Shown: positions 50,983-62,812, counted from the stretch's first letter. The stretch is 64,000 nucleotides of DNA from Myxococcales bacterium (GCA_016709545.1 JADJMO010000002.1:124001-188000), one strand, 5' to 3'. Numbers and translations are program-made. Notes: generated from the sequence alone by a model not told the origin.

Positions 50983-52157
50983 GACAACCCCAGGATCAGC
51001 TTGGCGATGATGTTCTTCTGGATCTCGTTGCTGCCGGCGTAGATGGTCGCGGCGCGCACGTAGTCGTAGGTGGGGGCGACCCAGTCCTCGTGGGCGGGCA
51101 CGACGCCGGGCTCGTTCATCCACGAGAGGCCGTCGTGGCCCATCAGATCGAGCGCGAGCTCGAACATGCCCTGCAACACCTCGCTGCCCCGGAGCTTGAG
51201 GATCGACGACTCCGGGCCGGGCGCGTGGCCCTGCTTGGCGCCGGCGATCGCGCGGTAGTTCTGCATGCGGAGCGCCTCGAGGCGACACTCCATGCGCGCG
51301 ATCTTGGCGCGCCACACCGGGTCCTGGCTCAGCGGGCGGCCGTCGTCGCCGATCGTCTCGCGCGCGATGCGCTTGCAGCGCAGCAGCGTGCGCGTGGAGT
51401 GGCCCACCGCGGCGACCAGCGTGCGCTCGTGACCGAGCAGCGCCTTGGCCAAAGTCCACCCGCCGTTCAGCGGGCCGACCAGGTTCTCCTTGGGGACGCG
51501 CACGTTCTCGAAGAACGTGTCGCAGAAGGCGTGGGTGCCGCCGATGGTCAGCGTGGGGCGCACGCGGATGCCGGGGCTCGTCATGTCGACGACGAAGAAG
51601 CTGATGCCGGACTGCTTCTTGGCCGCCGGATCGGTGCGCGCGAGGACGAAGATCCACCCGGCGTACTGCGCGTAGGTGGTCCAGGTCTTCTGGCCGTCGA
51701 GCACGAAGAAGTCCCCGTCGGCGCGCGCGGCGAGGCGCAGCGAGGCGAGGTCGCTGCCGGCGTTGGGCTCGCTGTAGCCCTGACACCAGACCTCCTCGCC
51801 GGAGAGGATCTTGGGCAGGTAGCGCTGCTTCTGGGCCTCGTTGCCGAACTGCATGAGCAGTGGCCCGGCCATGGTGAGGCCGAACGGCGAGAGCTGCGGC
51901 GCGCCGGCGAGCTCGAGCTCCTCGGTGAGGATGAAGCGGCGCGCGACGTCGAGCCCGGGCCCGCCCCACTCGACCGGCCAGTGCGGCGCGACCCAGCCCT
52001 TCTGGGCGAGGACCTTGTGCCACTCCATCACCTCGGGCATCTCGAAGTGCCCGTCGACCGCCGCCTTCGCGGCGAGGTGCGGGGGCATGGCGGTCTTGAT
52101 CCACGCGCGGACCTCCTCGCGGAAGGCGCGCTCTTCGGGGGAGAAGGACAGGTCCAT
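50979..52157 (-). CDS. Acyl-CoA dehydrogenase (FadE29-like)
   Basis: A 392-residue acyl-CoA dehydrogenase: MDLSFSPEERAFREEVRAWI, VWCQGYSEPNAGSDLASLRL, LDGQKTWTTYAQYAGWIFVL, SGISFFVVDMTSPGIRVRP and the final IYAGSNEIQKNIIAKLILGL. The flavin and acyl-CoA sites look intact. It makes a trans-2-enoyl-CoA from an acyl-CoA and passes electrons to ETF. It overlaps the next gene by four bases and lies 47 bases after the metallo-hydrolase-like gene. The start at 52157 is the first ATG with family similarity. Confidence 0.9.
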
Positions 52158-52204
52158 CGGGGCGGCATCATCGCGCCGCGATCGCCCCCGACGCAAGCTG
52201 CGGT

Positions 52205-52861
52205 TCAGACGGCGCGCAGCACCGCGAGCAGCTGCTCGGTCGCGTCTTCGGCGACGAGCACCTCGCCGTGGGAGAATCCGACGGCCGTGGGGCGCAGGCG
52301 CGTCAGCGTGGCCTCGGCCCAGGCGCGGTAGGTGGCGAGATCGGCGAGCGCGAGCCACACGAACGTGCGCCCGAGCTTGAGCCCGGAGACGGTGCGCAGG
52401 GCGCGGAGGGCGAAGCCGGTGAATCCGGTGACCGGCTGCACGACGTGGAAGAACGCGTCGCACACGAGCAAGAGGCGGCGAGCGGGGAAGAACGCCCACG
52501 TCTCGCCGTTCTTGGTGCCCGGCACGGCCAGGAGCTCGACGCCGTCGACGCGGACGTCCTCGCCGGCGACGAGCCCGGCGTGGCCCTGCGTGCCGAGGCG
52601 CGGGAGCGCGGTCGCGCTCGCGCACACGAGGGCCTCCGGCGCGGCTGCGCGGGCCTCGGCGAGCCCGAGGTGGGGGTAGAGCTTGGGCGCGAGGATCACC
52701 GCGGGCGCGCCGTAGTGCTCCGCGGCGCCGCGCACGGGTGCGTAGACGAACGTGCCGCCGCTCGGGAGATCGACGACGTGGGCGTCGACGCCCCAGCCCG
52801 AAGCGTCGCGCTTCGAGACGCGACGCGCGCCGGGGCTCCACGCGTCGACGGTGACCGTCAC
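52205..52861 (-). CDS. Metallo-hydrolase-like protein, DUF4336-type
   Basis: A 218-residue cytosolic protein starting at a GTG (52861) that overlaps the grpE stop (GTGA, 52858-52861). The order of segments ([71 protein letters not shown]) resembles the metallo-beta-lactamase fold of DUF4336 proteins. However, the usual HxHxDH motif is not present, so zinc binding is doubtful. Function unknown. It sits between grpE and the acyl-CoA dehydrogenase pair. Confidence 0.62.
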   Translation of the reverse strand: MTVTVDAWSPGARRVSKRDASGWGVDAHVVDLPSGGTFVYAPVRGAAEHYGAPAVILAPKLYPHLGLAEARAAAPEALVCASATALPRLGTQGHAGLVAGEDVRVDGVELLAVPGTKNGETWAFFPARRLLLVCDAFFHVVQPVTGFTGFALRALRTVSGLKLGRTFVWLALADLATYRAWAEATLTRLRPTAVGFSHGEVLVAEDATEQLLAVLRAV

Positions 52862-53424
52862 GCCTCGGGCTTGGGCTTGGGCCGCGCGACCACGACCATG
52901 GCGGCGCGGAGGAGCCGGTCGTGGAACGAGTACCCGGCCTGCACCTCGGCGACGACGGTGCCCGGCGGGTGCTCGTCGGTCTCGATCTGCTGGATGGCCT
53001 CGTGGACCAGCGGGTCGAACGCCTTGCCGAGTCCGCCGACGCGGGTGATGCCGAGGCGCTCGAGGGTGTCGGTGAACTGCTTGAGCACCATGCGGACGCC
53101 GTCGCCGATGGCCTTGGCGTCGCTCGTGCCCTCGGCGTGCGAGACCGCGCGCTCGAGGTTGTCGAACACCGGCAGGAGCGCCTTGAGCAGCTCCTCGGTG
53201 CCCTTCTTGTGCGCGTCCTCTTGATCGCGGCGCGCGCGCTTGCGGTAGTTGTCGAAATCGGCCGCCGTGCGCAGGAGCTGATCCTTCAAACGCGTGGCGT
53301 CGGCCCTGGCCTCCGCGAGCAGATCGGGAGGCGGCGCGCTCTTGGCTTCCGTGGGAGCCTCGGCAGGAGTCTGCGGCTCGTCGTTGCCCTTGGCCTCGGC
53401 TTGGTCGTTCTCGATCGCGGTCAT
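52858..53424 (-). CDS. grpE: Nucleotide exchange factor GrpE
   Basis: GrpE releases ADP from DnaK. The 188-residue protein has an acidic head, a long helix ([40 protein letters not shown]), [15 protein letters not shown] and the GrpE signature ([40 protein letters not shown]). It is far from dnaK, which is common in myxobacteria. The ATG at 53424 has no clear Shine-Dalgarno. The GTGA overlap couples it to the next gene. Confidence 0.97.
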   Translation of the reverse strand: MTAIENDQAEAKGNDEPQTPAEAPTEAKSAPPPDLLAEARADATRLKDQLLRTAADFDNYRKRARRDQEDAHKKGTEELLKALLPVFDNLERAVSHAEGTSDAKAIGDGVRMVLKQFTDTLERLGITRVGGLGKAFDPLVHEAIQQIETDEHPPGTVVAEVQAGYSFHDRLLRAAMVVVARPKPKPEA

Positions 53425-53434
53425 GTGGGGGCGC

Positions 53435-53462
53435 AGGATAGTGCCGCTTCCGAGCCTTTCAA
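53435..53462 (-). promoter_or_regulatory. Putative grpE promoter
   Basis: On the minus strand TTGAAA (53462-53457), a 16-base spacer and TATCCT (53440-53435) are close to the sigma-70 consensus (5 and 4 of 6). The -10 box ends 10 bases before the ATG codon, so the mRNA would be almost leaderless, consistent with the lack of a ribosome binding site. Confidence 0.45.
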
Positions 53463-53515
53463 CGGGGGGACTTGCTTGACGGTGCCGGCTGCTCGTGCTC
53501 CGTCAGCCGATTCCG

Positions 53516-56031
53516 ATGGAGCCGGTCTCGATGCGGCCCTGTCCGACGTGCTCCAGGCCCGTCGACGTCCTCCGCGCGCCCGCAGTGGCGATTCTGCAGG
53601 GGAAATTCGCGTACTTCTGCTCCCGGGAGTGCCGGCTCGCGACGGACGCGGTCTCGCTCGCGCCCCCTCCCGTGGCCCCTCGCGTCGTCCCGTCGCCGGC
53701 GGTCGAGCCGCCGCCGGAGGCCGTCGAGGCCGAGGAAACGACCGTCGAACCACCCCCCGTCACCCAGCGGACCCCGGAGCGCCTCTCGGTCCTCTCGCTG
53801 CCGGCGCTGCGCGACGACTCGCCGGTCGTGGTGGTGAGCCCCCCCGTGCGGCTGCCTCCGGTCGCGCCGATCGTCGCGCCGATCGTCCGCCGGTCGTCTC
53901 CGAGCGCCCGGTCTCGACCGCGCCGAAGTCTCCGCCGATCGTGGAGTCGTGGTCGCCACCGAGCGCTCGCCTGCCGCCCTCTTCTCCGCGCGACTCGCTG
54001 CCCACCTCCCGGCTCGAGCCGCCGCGCCTCTCCACCTCTTCGCTGCCGGCGTTCCCCTCGTTGCCGCCGCCCATGCGCTCGGAGTCGAGCAAGGGCGCCG
54101 ACCCGGCGCCGCTGCTGCGCACGCTCGCCCTCGTGTTCTCGGTCGGGGCGTTCGCGCTCGCGTTGATCGATCCGCGCTCGGAGGCGCTGCGATTGTCGCT
54201 CTCCACGGCGGCCGCGGCGGCGCTCCTCGGGCTCGCGTCGCGCGACTGGCTGCGACCCGCCGCGCGCTCCGGTTGGTCGCGCGTGCTCGAGCACGATCTC
54301 GGCGGCGCGCTCGCGCCCTCGGCGTTCGCGGCCGCGGCCATGGTGGGTCTCGCGTGGGGCCTGCGGGTGCTCGGCAAGTCGGGCAGCGGCACCGCGCTCG
54401 CGGCCTCGGTGTGGGTCGTCGTCGCGGCGGCCGTCGCCGAGGTGGTCGGCCACGCGTCGTTGCGGCCCACGCTCGAGGCGGCGCGCGGCATCCTCGGCGC
54501 GCTGGCCCACGACGACGAGATCGAGGTGGGCTCGATGATGGAGCTGCGCGTGGGCACCGCGGTGCGCGCCGACGTGCGGATCCTCGAGGGCCGCGTGACC
54601 CTCGAGCTGTGGGCGGCGGGTGGCATCTCCTTCGAGCGCGGCGAGGGCGAGCCCGTGCCCGCCGGGGCCATCGTGCGGGGCGGCGCCGCGACCGCGCGCG
54701 TGACGGCCACCGGTCGCGATCGCGCGTTCGCGCGGCTCCTCTCCGACGCGCTCGAGCGCTCGGACCGCGCCTCTCCGGGGTTGCGCACGCTCGACCGCTC
54801 GGCGCCGTGGGTGGTCGCCGCGCTGGTCGGCTTCGCCGTCGCCGTCGGCCTCGTCACCAAGGGGCGCATCGGCCCCACGGCCGCCGCGGCGCTGGTCACC
54901 GGCGCCTCCATGCTCGTGCCGCCCGCCCGCCGGCTCGCCGTGCGCGACCAGCTGGCCGGGATCGTCGAGGCGTGCCGGCGCGGCGCTGCGTTCCGCGACG
55001 CGAGCACGTTCGCGCGGGCCTCCGGGGTGCGGAGCGCGATCATCTGCGCGCGCGGCACGCTGCTCGGCGGCACCCCCGACGGGTGTGACATCGAGCCGCT
55101 CGGCGACGCGACCCGCGACGACGTGCTCGCGCTCGCCGCGGGTGTCGAGGCGGGTTTGCCGCACCCGATCGCCATCCTCGTCGGCAAGCTCGCCGACGCG
55201 CGGGGCATCCGGCGCGAGGTGGTCCGCAACGTCCACGTGGAGCCGGGCCTCGGCGTGCGGGGCGAGGTGGCGGGCGTGTCCGGCCGCATGCAGGAGGTCG
55301 TCGTCGGCAGCCGCACGCACTGCTTGCACGCCCACGTCGCCACCGCCGAGCACGAGACGCGCATCGTCGAGCTCGAGCGGCGCGGCCGCGACGTGGTCAT
55401 CGTGGCGCGCGGCGGGCGCGCGATCGGCCTCCTGCTCCTGCAGACCCCGCTGCGTCACGGGGCGCTCGCCGCCGTCCAGCGCCTGCACGACATCGAGGTC
55501 GAGCCGGTGCTGCTCGGCGGGGGCACCCGCGAGCGGCTCGCCTCGATCGGCAAGGCGCTCGACATCGAGAACGTGCGCGCCGAGGTGCTCCCGCGCGATC
55601 GCGCGGCCGAGGTGCGGCGCGTGGCGCAGACCGGCGGGCGCGTCGCGGTGATCGGTCGCTCCGACCTCGACGGCCAGGCGCTCGGCGCGGCCGACGTGGC
55701 GATCGCGCTCGACGAGGCCGGCAATCCCCCGGATCTGCGCGAGGAGCCGCGCAACGACCGCGGCGCGGGGACGATTGCGCTGGCCCACGACCAGCTCGTT
55801 TCGGCCGTCGACGTGCTCGCGCTCGCGCAGGCCACCCGCGCGCGCGTCTCGGCGACGTTGCTGGTCGGCCTCGTACCGGTGGCGCTCGCCGCGTTGCCGG
55901 TGGCGCTCGGGCTCGTGAGGGCCACCTACGCGCCCTTGGCCGCGCTCGCGGCGACCGTCGCCCTCGGCGCGCGCGATCTGGTCGCCGCGGCGCTTCCCGA
56001 AGGCGAGAGAATGGACGACAATCCCGGTTGA
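53516..56031 (+). CDS. Degenerate P-type-ATPase-like membrane protein with TRASH-like Cys motif (one frameshift)
   Basis: The N-terminus has a TRASH/YHS-like Cys pattern (CPTCSRPVDVL, then AYFCSRECRLA). A Pro-rich linker of about 150 residues follows; the frame shifts near 53890. About eight membrane helices follow in a P1B-ATPase-like order, with an actuator-like domain (VGSMMELRVGTAVRADVRIL, FERGEGEPVPAGAIVRGG) and P/N-like domains. The catalytic motifs are lost: DKTGTLT is CARGTLL (Cys codon 55045-55047), the TGE loop is missing, the CPC helix reads SMLVPPARRLA, and GDGxND is GRSDLDG. The N-domain HP pair (LPHPIA) remains. It cannot pump by the usual cycle. Fur starts three bases after the stop, so I infer a metal-sensing, scaffolding or regulatory role. 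The start could also be 53495 (GTG) or 53534. Confidence 0.7.
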
Positions 56032-56034
56032 GCA

Positions 56035-56490
56035 ATGGCCGACCTCCAGCGTTTCCGGGACATGCTCGCCGCCTACATGGCGAAGAAGGGCCTTCGCTCG
56101 ACCAAGCAGCGCGACGCGATCGTCGACGCGTTCTTCGTCCAGCCCGACCACGTCTCCATCGAGGAGCTGCTCGCGCGGGTCCGCGAGCGCGACGCGGCCA
56201 TCGGCTACGCCACGGTCTACCGCACCCTCAAGCTGCTCACCGAGAGCGGCGTGGCCGACGAGCACCGGTTCGGCGACGGCCTCGCGCGCTACGAGCTCGC
56301 CGACGAGGAGGCGCACCACGACCACCTGATCTGCGTGGAGTGCGCCAAGATCACCGAGTTCGAGGCCCCCGACATCGAGCGGCTGCAGGACGAGGTGGCC
56401 AAGCGGTTCGGCTTCGTCACCCGCTTCCACAAGCACGAGATCTACGGCGTCTGCCCGGACTGCCAGAAGAAGACCAAGCCCCGCCGCTGA
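56035..56490 (+). CDS. fur: Fur-family metalloregulator
   Basis: A 151-residue Fur protein. The winged helix has STKQRDAIVDAFF and TVYRTLKLLTESGVADEHRF. The metal sites are HHDHLICVECAKI and a second Cys pair in YGVCPDCQKK, plus FHKHEIYG. It would repress iron (or another metal) genes when the metal is bound. The subtype (Fur, Zur, PerR) cannot be set with certainty; HHDHLIC and the CxxC pairs suit Fur. The gene starts three bases after the ATPase-like gene and overlaps gluQ by one base (TGATG). Confidence 0.9.
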   Translation: MADLQRFRDMLAAYMAKKGLRSTKQRDAIVDAFFVQPDHVSIEELLARVRERDAAIGYATVYRTLKLLTESGVADEHRFGDGLARYELADEEAHHDHLICVECAKITEFEAPDIERLQDEVAKRFGFVTRFHKHEIYGVCPDCQKKTKPRR

Positions 56491-57434
56491 TGCGCACGCG
56501 GTTCGCGCCCTCGCCCACCGGGGATCTGCACCTCGGCGGCGCGCTCGTGGCGCTCGCCGCCTACTGCCGCGCCAGGGTGCACGGCGGCGCGTTCGTGGTG
56601 CGGATGGAGGATCTCGACCCGCCACGCGTGGTGCCGGGCGCCGCGGAGCGCATCCTCGACGACCTCCGGTTCCTCGGCCTCTCCTGGGACGAGGGCCCGT
56701 CGGTCGAGGGTCCATACAGTCCTTATGTACAGGGCGAGGCGGGCGCGATCTACGAGGAGGCGCTCGGGCGGCTGCCGACGTACCCGTGCACGTGCACCCG
56801 CGCCGAGATCGCGGCGAGCGCGCCGCACGAGGGCGAAGAAGGCCCGCGCTACCCGGGCACGTGTCGCGACCCTGCGCGGCGCAAGGACCGTCCCGCGGCG
56901 CTCCGCCTGTGGGTGCCCGAGGGCCGCGTCGCCTTCGACGACCTCGTGCGCGGGCCGATCGAGGAGGACGTGGCCGCGGTGGTCGGTGACTTCGTGCTGC
57001 GCCGCGCGGACGGCGTGTTCGCCTACCAGCTCGCGGTCGCCGTCGACGACGGGCGGATGCGCATCGACGAGGTGCACCGGGGCGACGATCTCCTCGGCTC
57101 GACGGCCCGGCAGCTCCTGCTCCAGCGCCTGCTCGGGCTGCCCTCGCCGCGCTACGCCCACCTCCCGGTCGTGCGAGGACCCGATGGCGAGCGCCTCGCC
57201 AAGCGCCACCAGACCCAGGTCTCCGGCTCGACGATCCGGGAGCTCCGCGCGCGGGGCATGGCGGCCGAGGAGATCCTGGGCCCGCTCGGCCACGCCCTCG
57301 GGTTCGCCGACGCGGCCCGGCCATGCGCGCTGGCCGCGCTGGTCGCGCGGGCGGATCGGCTCGCCCCCCGGAGCTTCGTCGTGCCAGGCGGCTGGTTGTC
57401 TGCAAAACCGGCGGTTCGTGCTACGAATGCCTGA
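56490..57434 (+). CDS. gluQ: Glutamyl-Q tRNA(Asp) synthetase
   Basis: GluQ charges glutamate onto queuosine at position 34 of tRNA(Asp), using a truncated glutamyl-tRNA-synthetase fold. The 314-residue protein starts MRTRFAPSPTGDLHLGGALV, which includes the HIGH-like motif. Zinc ligands appear in YPCTCTRAEIAA and YPGTCRD. The KMSKS-like loop is GERLAKRHQTQVSGS. The tRNA anticodon-binding domain is absent, as in the family. The ATG overlaps the fur stop. Confidence 0.92.
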   Translation: MRTRFAPSPTGDLHLGGALVALAAYCRARVHGGAFVVRMEDLDPPRVVPGAAERILDDLRFLGLSWDEGPSVEGPYSPYVQGEAGAIYEEALGRLPTYPCTCTRAEIAASAPHEGEEGPRYPGTCRDPARRKDRPAALRLWVPEGRVAFDDLVRGPIEEDVAAVVGDFVLRRADGVFAYQLAVAVDDGRMRIDEVHRGDDLLGSTARQLLLQRLLGLPSPRYAHLPVVRGPDGERLAKRHQTQVSGSTIRELRARGMAAEEILGPLGHALGFADAARPCALAALVARADRLAPRSFVVPGGWLSAKPAVRATNA

Positions 57435-57437
57435 GAA

Positions 57438-59237
<1,800 letters not shown>

Positions 59238-59269
59238 GCGGAGCGAGCCGGAGGCGAGCGAAGCGAACG

Positions 59270-59293
59270 GCGGCCGCCTCCACGGGCGGCCGC
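59270..59293 (+). terminator. Hairpin after the kinase gene
   Basis: GCGGCCGCC-tccacg-GGCGGCCGC forms a perfect 9-bp GC stem with a six-base loop, 32 bases after the kinase stop. There is no T-run. It would close the ATPase-like/fur/gluQ/kinase unit. Confidence 0.5.
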
Positions 59294-59323
59294 TCCAGCC
59301 AACGAGTGAGCGGAGCGTAGCCG

Positions 59324-60283
59324 GTGCGGGTCGCCACCTCGGCCTCGGCCGACGAGCCCCTGCGGCTCGTCACCCTGCCCTCCCGCGTTCTCGGCGCAGA
59401 CGAGGTGCGCGTCCGCGTGCGCGCGATCGGGGTCAACCCGGTCGACTGGAAGATGCGCACCGGCGGTCCGCTGCGGATGGCGCACCACTTCGTCGGTCCG
59501 CGTGGCCCGCTGGTGGTGGGCGTGGACTTCGCGGGCGAGGTCACCGAGGTCGGCAGCGGCGTGCAGGAGCTCACGGCCGGCGCGCGCGTCGTCGGGGGCA
59601 CCAACTTCGCGCGCAAGCAGCTCGGCAGCTACGCGGACGAGGTCGTGGTGCGCCCCGATCAGTGCGCGGTCCTGCCGGACGCGGTGGGCTTCGAGGCGGC
59701 CGCGTGCTTGCCGGTGGCCGCGGTCACGCCGTCGGTCGTGCTGCACGACCTCGGCCCTCTGCCCGAGAACCCGCGGGTGCTGGTGCTCGGCGCGTCGGGA
59801 GGGGTCGGGCTCTTCGCGCTCCAGCTCGTGCGCAACCTCGGTGGCCAGGCGGTCGGCGTGTGCTCGGGGCGCAACGTCGGCATCGTCGAGCGCTTCGCCG
59901 GGATCGCCGTCGACTACACCAAGGGGGACGCCCTCGTGGCCGCGCGCGCGCACGGGCCGTTCGATCGCATCGTGCACGCGGTCGGCAGCGCCACCTATCC
60001 GCTCGCCGGGTGCAAGGAGCTCCTCGCGGAGCGTGGCGTGTGCGGGCTCGTGGTGGTGCGCCCCGGCGACTACGCGACCATCGCCTTCTCGCGGCGCTTC
60101 CGCGCGGTGCTCGGTCGGCCCGACGGCGCGCGGCTGCGCCCGCTGGTCGCGGCGCTCGGGAGGGGCGAGCTCGAGCCGGTGATCGAGGCGCGATTCCCGC
60201 TCGCCGAGGCCGAGGCCGCCCACGCGCTGTCGCGGGCCGGCAAGGTGGTCGGGAAGATCCTGCTGATCCCTGACGCGACGTGA
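59324..60283 (+). CDS. Zinc-free MDR oxidoreductase (quinone-reductase type)
   Basis: A 319-residue medium-chain dehydrogenase/reductase starting at a GTG (59324). It has VRVRAIGVNPVDWKMRTGGP, VVGVDFAGEVTEVGSGVQEL and the NAD(P)H loop VLVLGASGGVGLFALQLVRN. The structural and catalytic zinc cysteines of alcohol dehydrogenases are missing, so it belongs with quinone or enone reductases. The protein ends AGKVVGKILLIPDAT, a normal end for the family. The substrate is unknown. The epimerase gene follows by 50 bases in the same direction. Confidence 0.9.
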   Translation: MRVATSASADEPLRLVTLPSRVLGADEVRVRVRAIGVNPVDWKMRTGGPLRMAHHFVGPRGPLVVGVDFAGEVTEVGSGVQELTAGARVVGGTNFARKQLGSYADEVVVRPDQCAVLPDAVGFEAAACLPVAAVTPSVVLHDLGPLPENPRVLVLGASGGVGLFALQLVRNLGGQAVGVCSGRNVGIVERFAGIAVDYTKGDALVAARAHGPFDRIVHAVGSATYPLAGCKELLAERGVCGLVVVRPGDYATIAFSRRFRAVLGRPDGARLRPLVAALGRGELEPVIEARFPLAEAEAAHALSRAGKVVGKILLIPDAT

Positions 60284-60333
60284 CGAGCGGTGGGTCGTGA
60301 CAGGCGACCTCGGCGCCGGTTACCTTGACCGCG

Positions 60334-61333
60334 ATGTCCGAGTCGCGACGGGTCAGCGTGCCGAAGCGCGTCACCGTGCCTCCGCCGGCGCCGCGGTCCA
60401 CCGAGGCCGAGCCCGCCGTGGTGGTCACGGGGGTGTGCGGTCGCCTCGGCCGCCGCGTGTGCCGCATGCTCCACCGCAAGACGCGCGTGGTGGGCATCGA
60501 CCGCCGTCCGTTCGAGGGCAAGCCCAAGGACGTCGAGCACTGGCAGGTCGACCTGCGCCGCAAGAAGACCCAGGACGTGTTCCGCGGCGGGCCCAACGCC
60601 GTCGCCGCGGTCGTGCACCTCGGCATCATGCACGACCCCCGCGCCTCGGCCGAGGACCACCACTCCTGGAACGTCTCGGCGTTCACCAAGCTCCCTCGAG
60701 TACGTCGCGCAGTACAAGATCGGCAAGCTCGTGGTGCTCTCGAGCGCCAACGTGTACGGCCCGCAGCCCGACAACGCGCAGTTCCTCTCCGAGGACGCGC
60801 CGCTGCTCGGCGGGCAGCGCTTCCCCGACATCCGCGACCTCGTCGAGGTCGACATGCTCGCGCAGTCGTTCTTCTGGAAGCACCCGGAGACCGAGACCGT
60901 GGTGCTGCGCCCGGTCCACATCCTCGGCTCGGTGCGCAACGCGCCGTCGAACTACCTGCGACTCTCGGTGGTGCCCACGCTGATGGGGTTCGATCCGATG
61001 GTCCAGGTGGTGCACGAGGACGACGTCGTGAGCGCGATCGAGCTCGCGCTGCGCCCCGGCGTGCGCGGCATCTTCAACCTCGCCGGGCCGCCGCCGCTGC
61101 CGCTCTCGCGCCTCGTGTCGGCCGTCGGCAAATCGACGATGCCGGTGCCGCACCCGCTCGCCAAGACGGTGCTCAAGCGGCTCTACGACTTCCGCCTCTC
61201 GTCGTTCCCGGCGCCCGAGCTCGATCACATCCGCTACGTGTGCATGGTCGACGACAAGCGCGCGCGCGAAGACCTCGGCTACGCGCCCAAGCGCACGCTC
61301 GAGCAGGCCGCCCGCGCGCTGCTCGACGCCTAG
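60334..61333 (+). CDS. NAD-dependent epimerase/dehydratase-like protein (one frameshift)
   Basis: Two frames join into one extended short-chain dehydrogenase. The first (from MSESRRVSVPKRV) has the NAD loop VVVTGVCGRLGRRVCR and AVVHLGIMHDP. After a shift near 60690, at a CCC run, the second has LEYVAQYKIGKLVVLSSANV, YGPQPDNAQFLSEDAP, RPVHILGS and GIFNLAGPPPLPLSRLV. The usual YxxxK active-site pair is missing (the region reads DIRDLVEVDMLAQSFFW), so it may be a non-catalytic or atypical member. Substrate unknown. Confidence 0.78.
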
Positions 61334-61345
61334 CCCACTCGAAGG

Positions 61346-62812
61346 CTAGTCGGTACCGGCGTCCACGGTGCCGATCTTCGGCACGCGGAAGCGCAGGGTC
61401 TGGGTGTCGAGGCGCACGAGGCCCGGCAGGCCCATGATCTGCAGGATCGCCTGGAAATACTGGTCTTCGGCGGTGGGCTTCACGCTGGTGTTCACCTGCG
61501 GGGTCACCTCGAAGCACACCTTCATGCCGGTGGGCACGGCGACGAACAGGTCCTTGGTGCCGTCGCCGTCGGTGTTCTTGGCGGGGTGCGCGACGCAGCC
61601 CGCGAGCGGGTCGCCCTCGTCCATCGCGCGCACCTTCTTCACGAACTTGGTGGCGTCGACCGCGTCGCTCGGGTCGTCGAGCAGCTGCGCGATGACGTCG
61701 AAGGTGGAGCCGATGCTGATGGCCTGGATGGCGCGGACGATGCTGTCGCTCACGCCCTTGCCGTTCTCGTGGAGGAAGTTGAGGCGGCAGCGTCCGCCGG
61801 GCGCGGTCGCGGGCCGGGGAGCCCCGCCGACACCCGTGCAGCACGCACCGCCGCACGTGCCGGCGAACGCGCTCGCGGGGATGTTGCTGCCGGTCTGGTC
61901 GGAGAGCTGGTCGGCCTTGGTCTCGGTGCCGAAGGTGGTGGTGAGGTCGACGAAGCGCGCGTTGTTCTCGACGAACGCCTTGCTCAGGGTCGGGAAGCAC
62001 GGCGGGGCGAGCACGCCCGGCGCGTAGTCGCAGTCGTGCCACTCGACGTCGGTGACCAGCACGACGATGCGCAGGCTACCGGGGCGGAAGTCGACGCCGC
62101 CCACCGTGCCGAGCGGGGGAACGTGCTTCGGCAAGAGGCCGCCGCTCCACCGGAGCTCGCCGCCGACCAGCGTGTGCCACATGGCGGGGATCTGGGCCTC
62201 CGGGCCGTCTCCACCGCCGCTCGCACTGAGGCCGTCGAGAGCGGCCTGCGCCTTGGCGACGTCGGGCGTCACCGTCTGCCGGACGAGCGCGGGGAAATCG
62301 CCGTCCGATCCGTGGGGCTCGATCGGGTAGTCCTTGTGGTCGACGACCGCGAGGCCGACCGAGGGGATGGCCTTGGCGATGCCCGGGATGACCGAGGTCT
62401 TGAGGTTGGTGCGCAGGTTGTCGATGGAGCCCGACATCGAGCCCGTGGTGTCGACCACGATGGCGACGTCGACCTGCTTGATGGTGGCGAGCCCGGTCGC
62501 GATGGTGCCCTTGGGTGGCGTGGGCGGCAGCTCGTAGGGGACGTCGAAGGTGAGCGTGGGCGGAGGCAGCGGCGCGTCGATGAGGCCGACGTCCGTGAAG
62601 GTGTCGAAGCCGCCGTCGAAGCCGCCGTCGAAGCTGGTGTCGACGCCGGTGTCCGCGAAGGCGTCGGGCGGCGGCTCCGCGTCGGGGACGAGGAGACCGG
62701 TGCGCGCGCCGCAGCCCAGCGCGAACGTCATCGCGACCGACACGGCCCAGCTGCTGGCTTTGTCGCTCCCGGACCGTCCCCGTCCGGTCCTCCGCTCCGA
62801 GTTCCGCCCCAT
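61346..62812 (-). CDS. von Willebrand factor A-domain lipoprotein
   Basis: A 488-residue envelope protein from the ATG at 62812. The Arg-rich head and hydrophobic stretch (SSWAVSVAMTFALGC) give a lipoprotein signal. An Asp/Gly/Phe linker with DTG repeats precedes a vWA domain (IKQVDVAIVVDTTGSMSGSI). Its end is close to that of the protein at 20582-22426 (AISIGSTFDVIA, DATKFVKKVRAMDEGD, MKVCFEVTPQVN). The MIDAS is again DxTxSM. The 25-bp repeat falls inside the signal-peptide coding part. It ends convergent to the epimerase gene. Confidence 0.85.
   Translation of the reverse strand: MGRNSERRTGRGRSGSDKASSWAVSVAMTFALGCGARTGLLVPDAEPPPDAFADTGVDTSFDGGFDGGFDTFTDVGLIDAPLPPPTLTFDVPYELPPTPPKGTIATGLATIKQVDVAIVVDTTGSMSGSIDNLRTNLKTSVIPGIAKAIPSVGLAVVDHKDYPIEPHGSDGDFPALVRQTVTPDVAKAQAALDGLSASGGGDGPEAQIPAMWHTLVGGELRWSGGLLPKHVPPLGTVGGVDFRPGSLRIVVLVTDVEWHDCDYAPGVLAPPCFPTLSKAFVENNARFVDLTTTFGTETKADQLSDQTGSNIPASAFAGTCGGACCTGVGGAPRPATAPGGRCRLNFLHENGKGVSDSIVRAIQAISIGSTFDVIAQLLDDPSDAVDATKFVKKVRAMDEGDPLAGCVAHPAKNTDGDGTKDLFVAVPTGMKVCFEVTPQVNTSVKPTAEDQYFQAILQIMGLPGLVRLDTQTLRFRVPKIGTVDAGTD
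62755..62779. repeat. Copy 2 of an exact 25-bp repeat
   Basis: Identical to 18135-18159 and in the same orientation. Here it lies within the first codons of the vWA lipoprotein as annotated, 33 bases after the ATG on the minus strand. If it is a regulatory or leader element, the true start could be further downstream. Confidence 0.75.
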
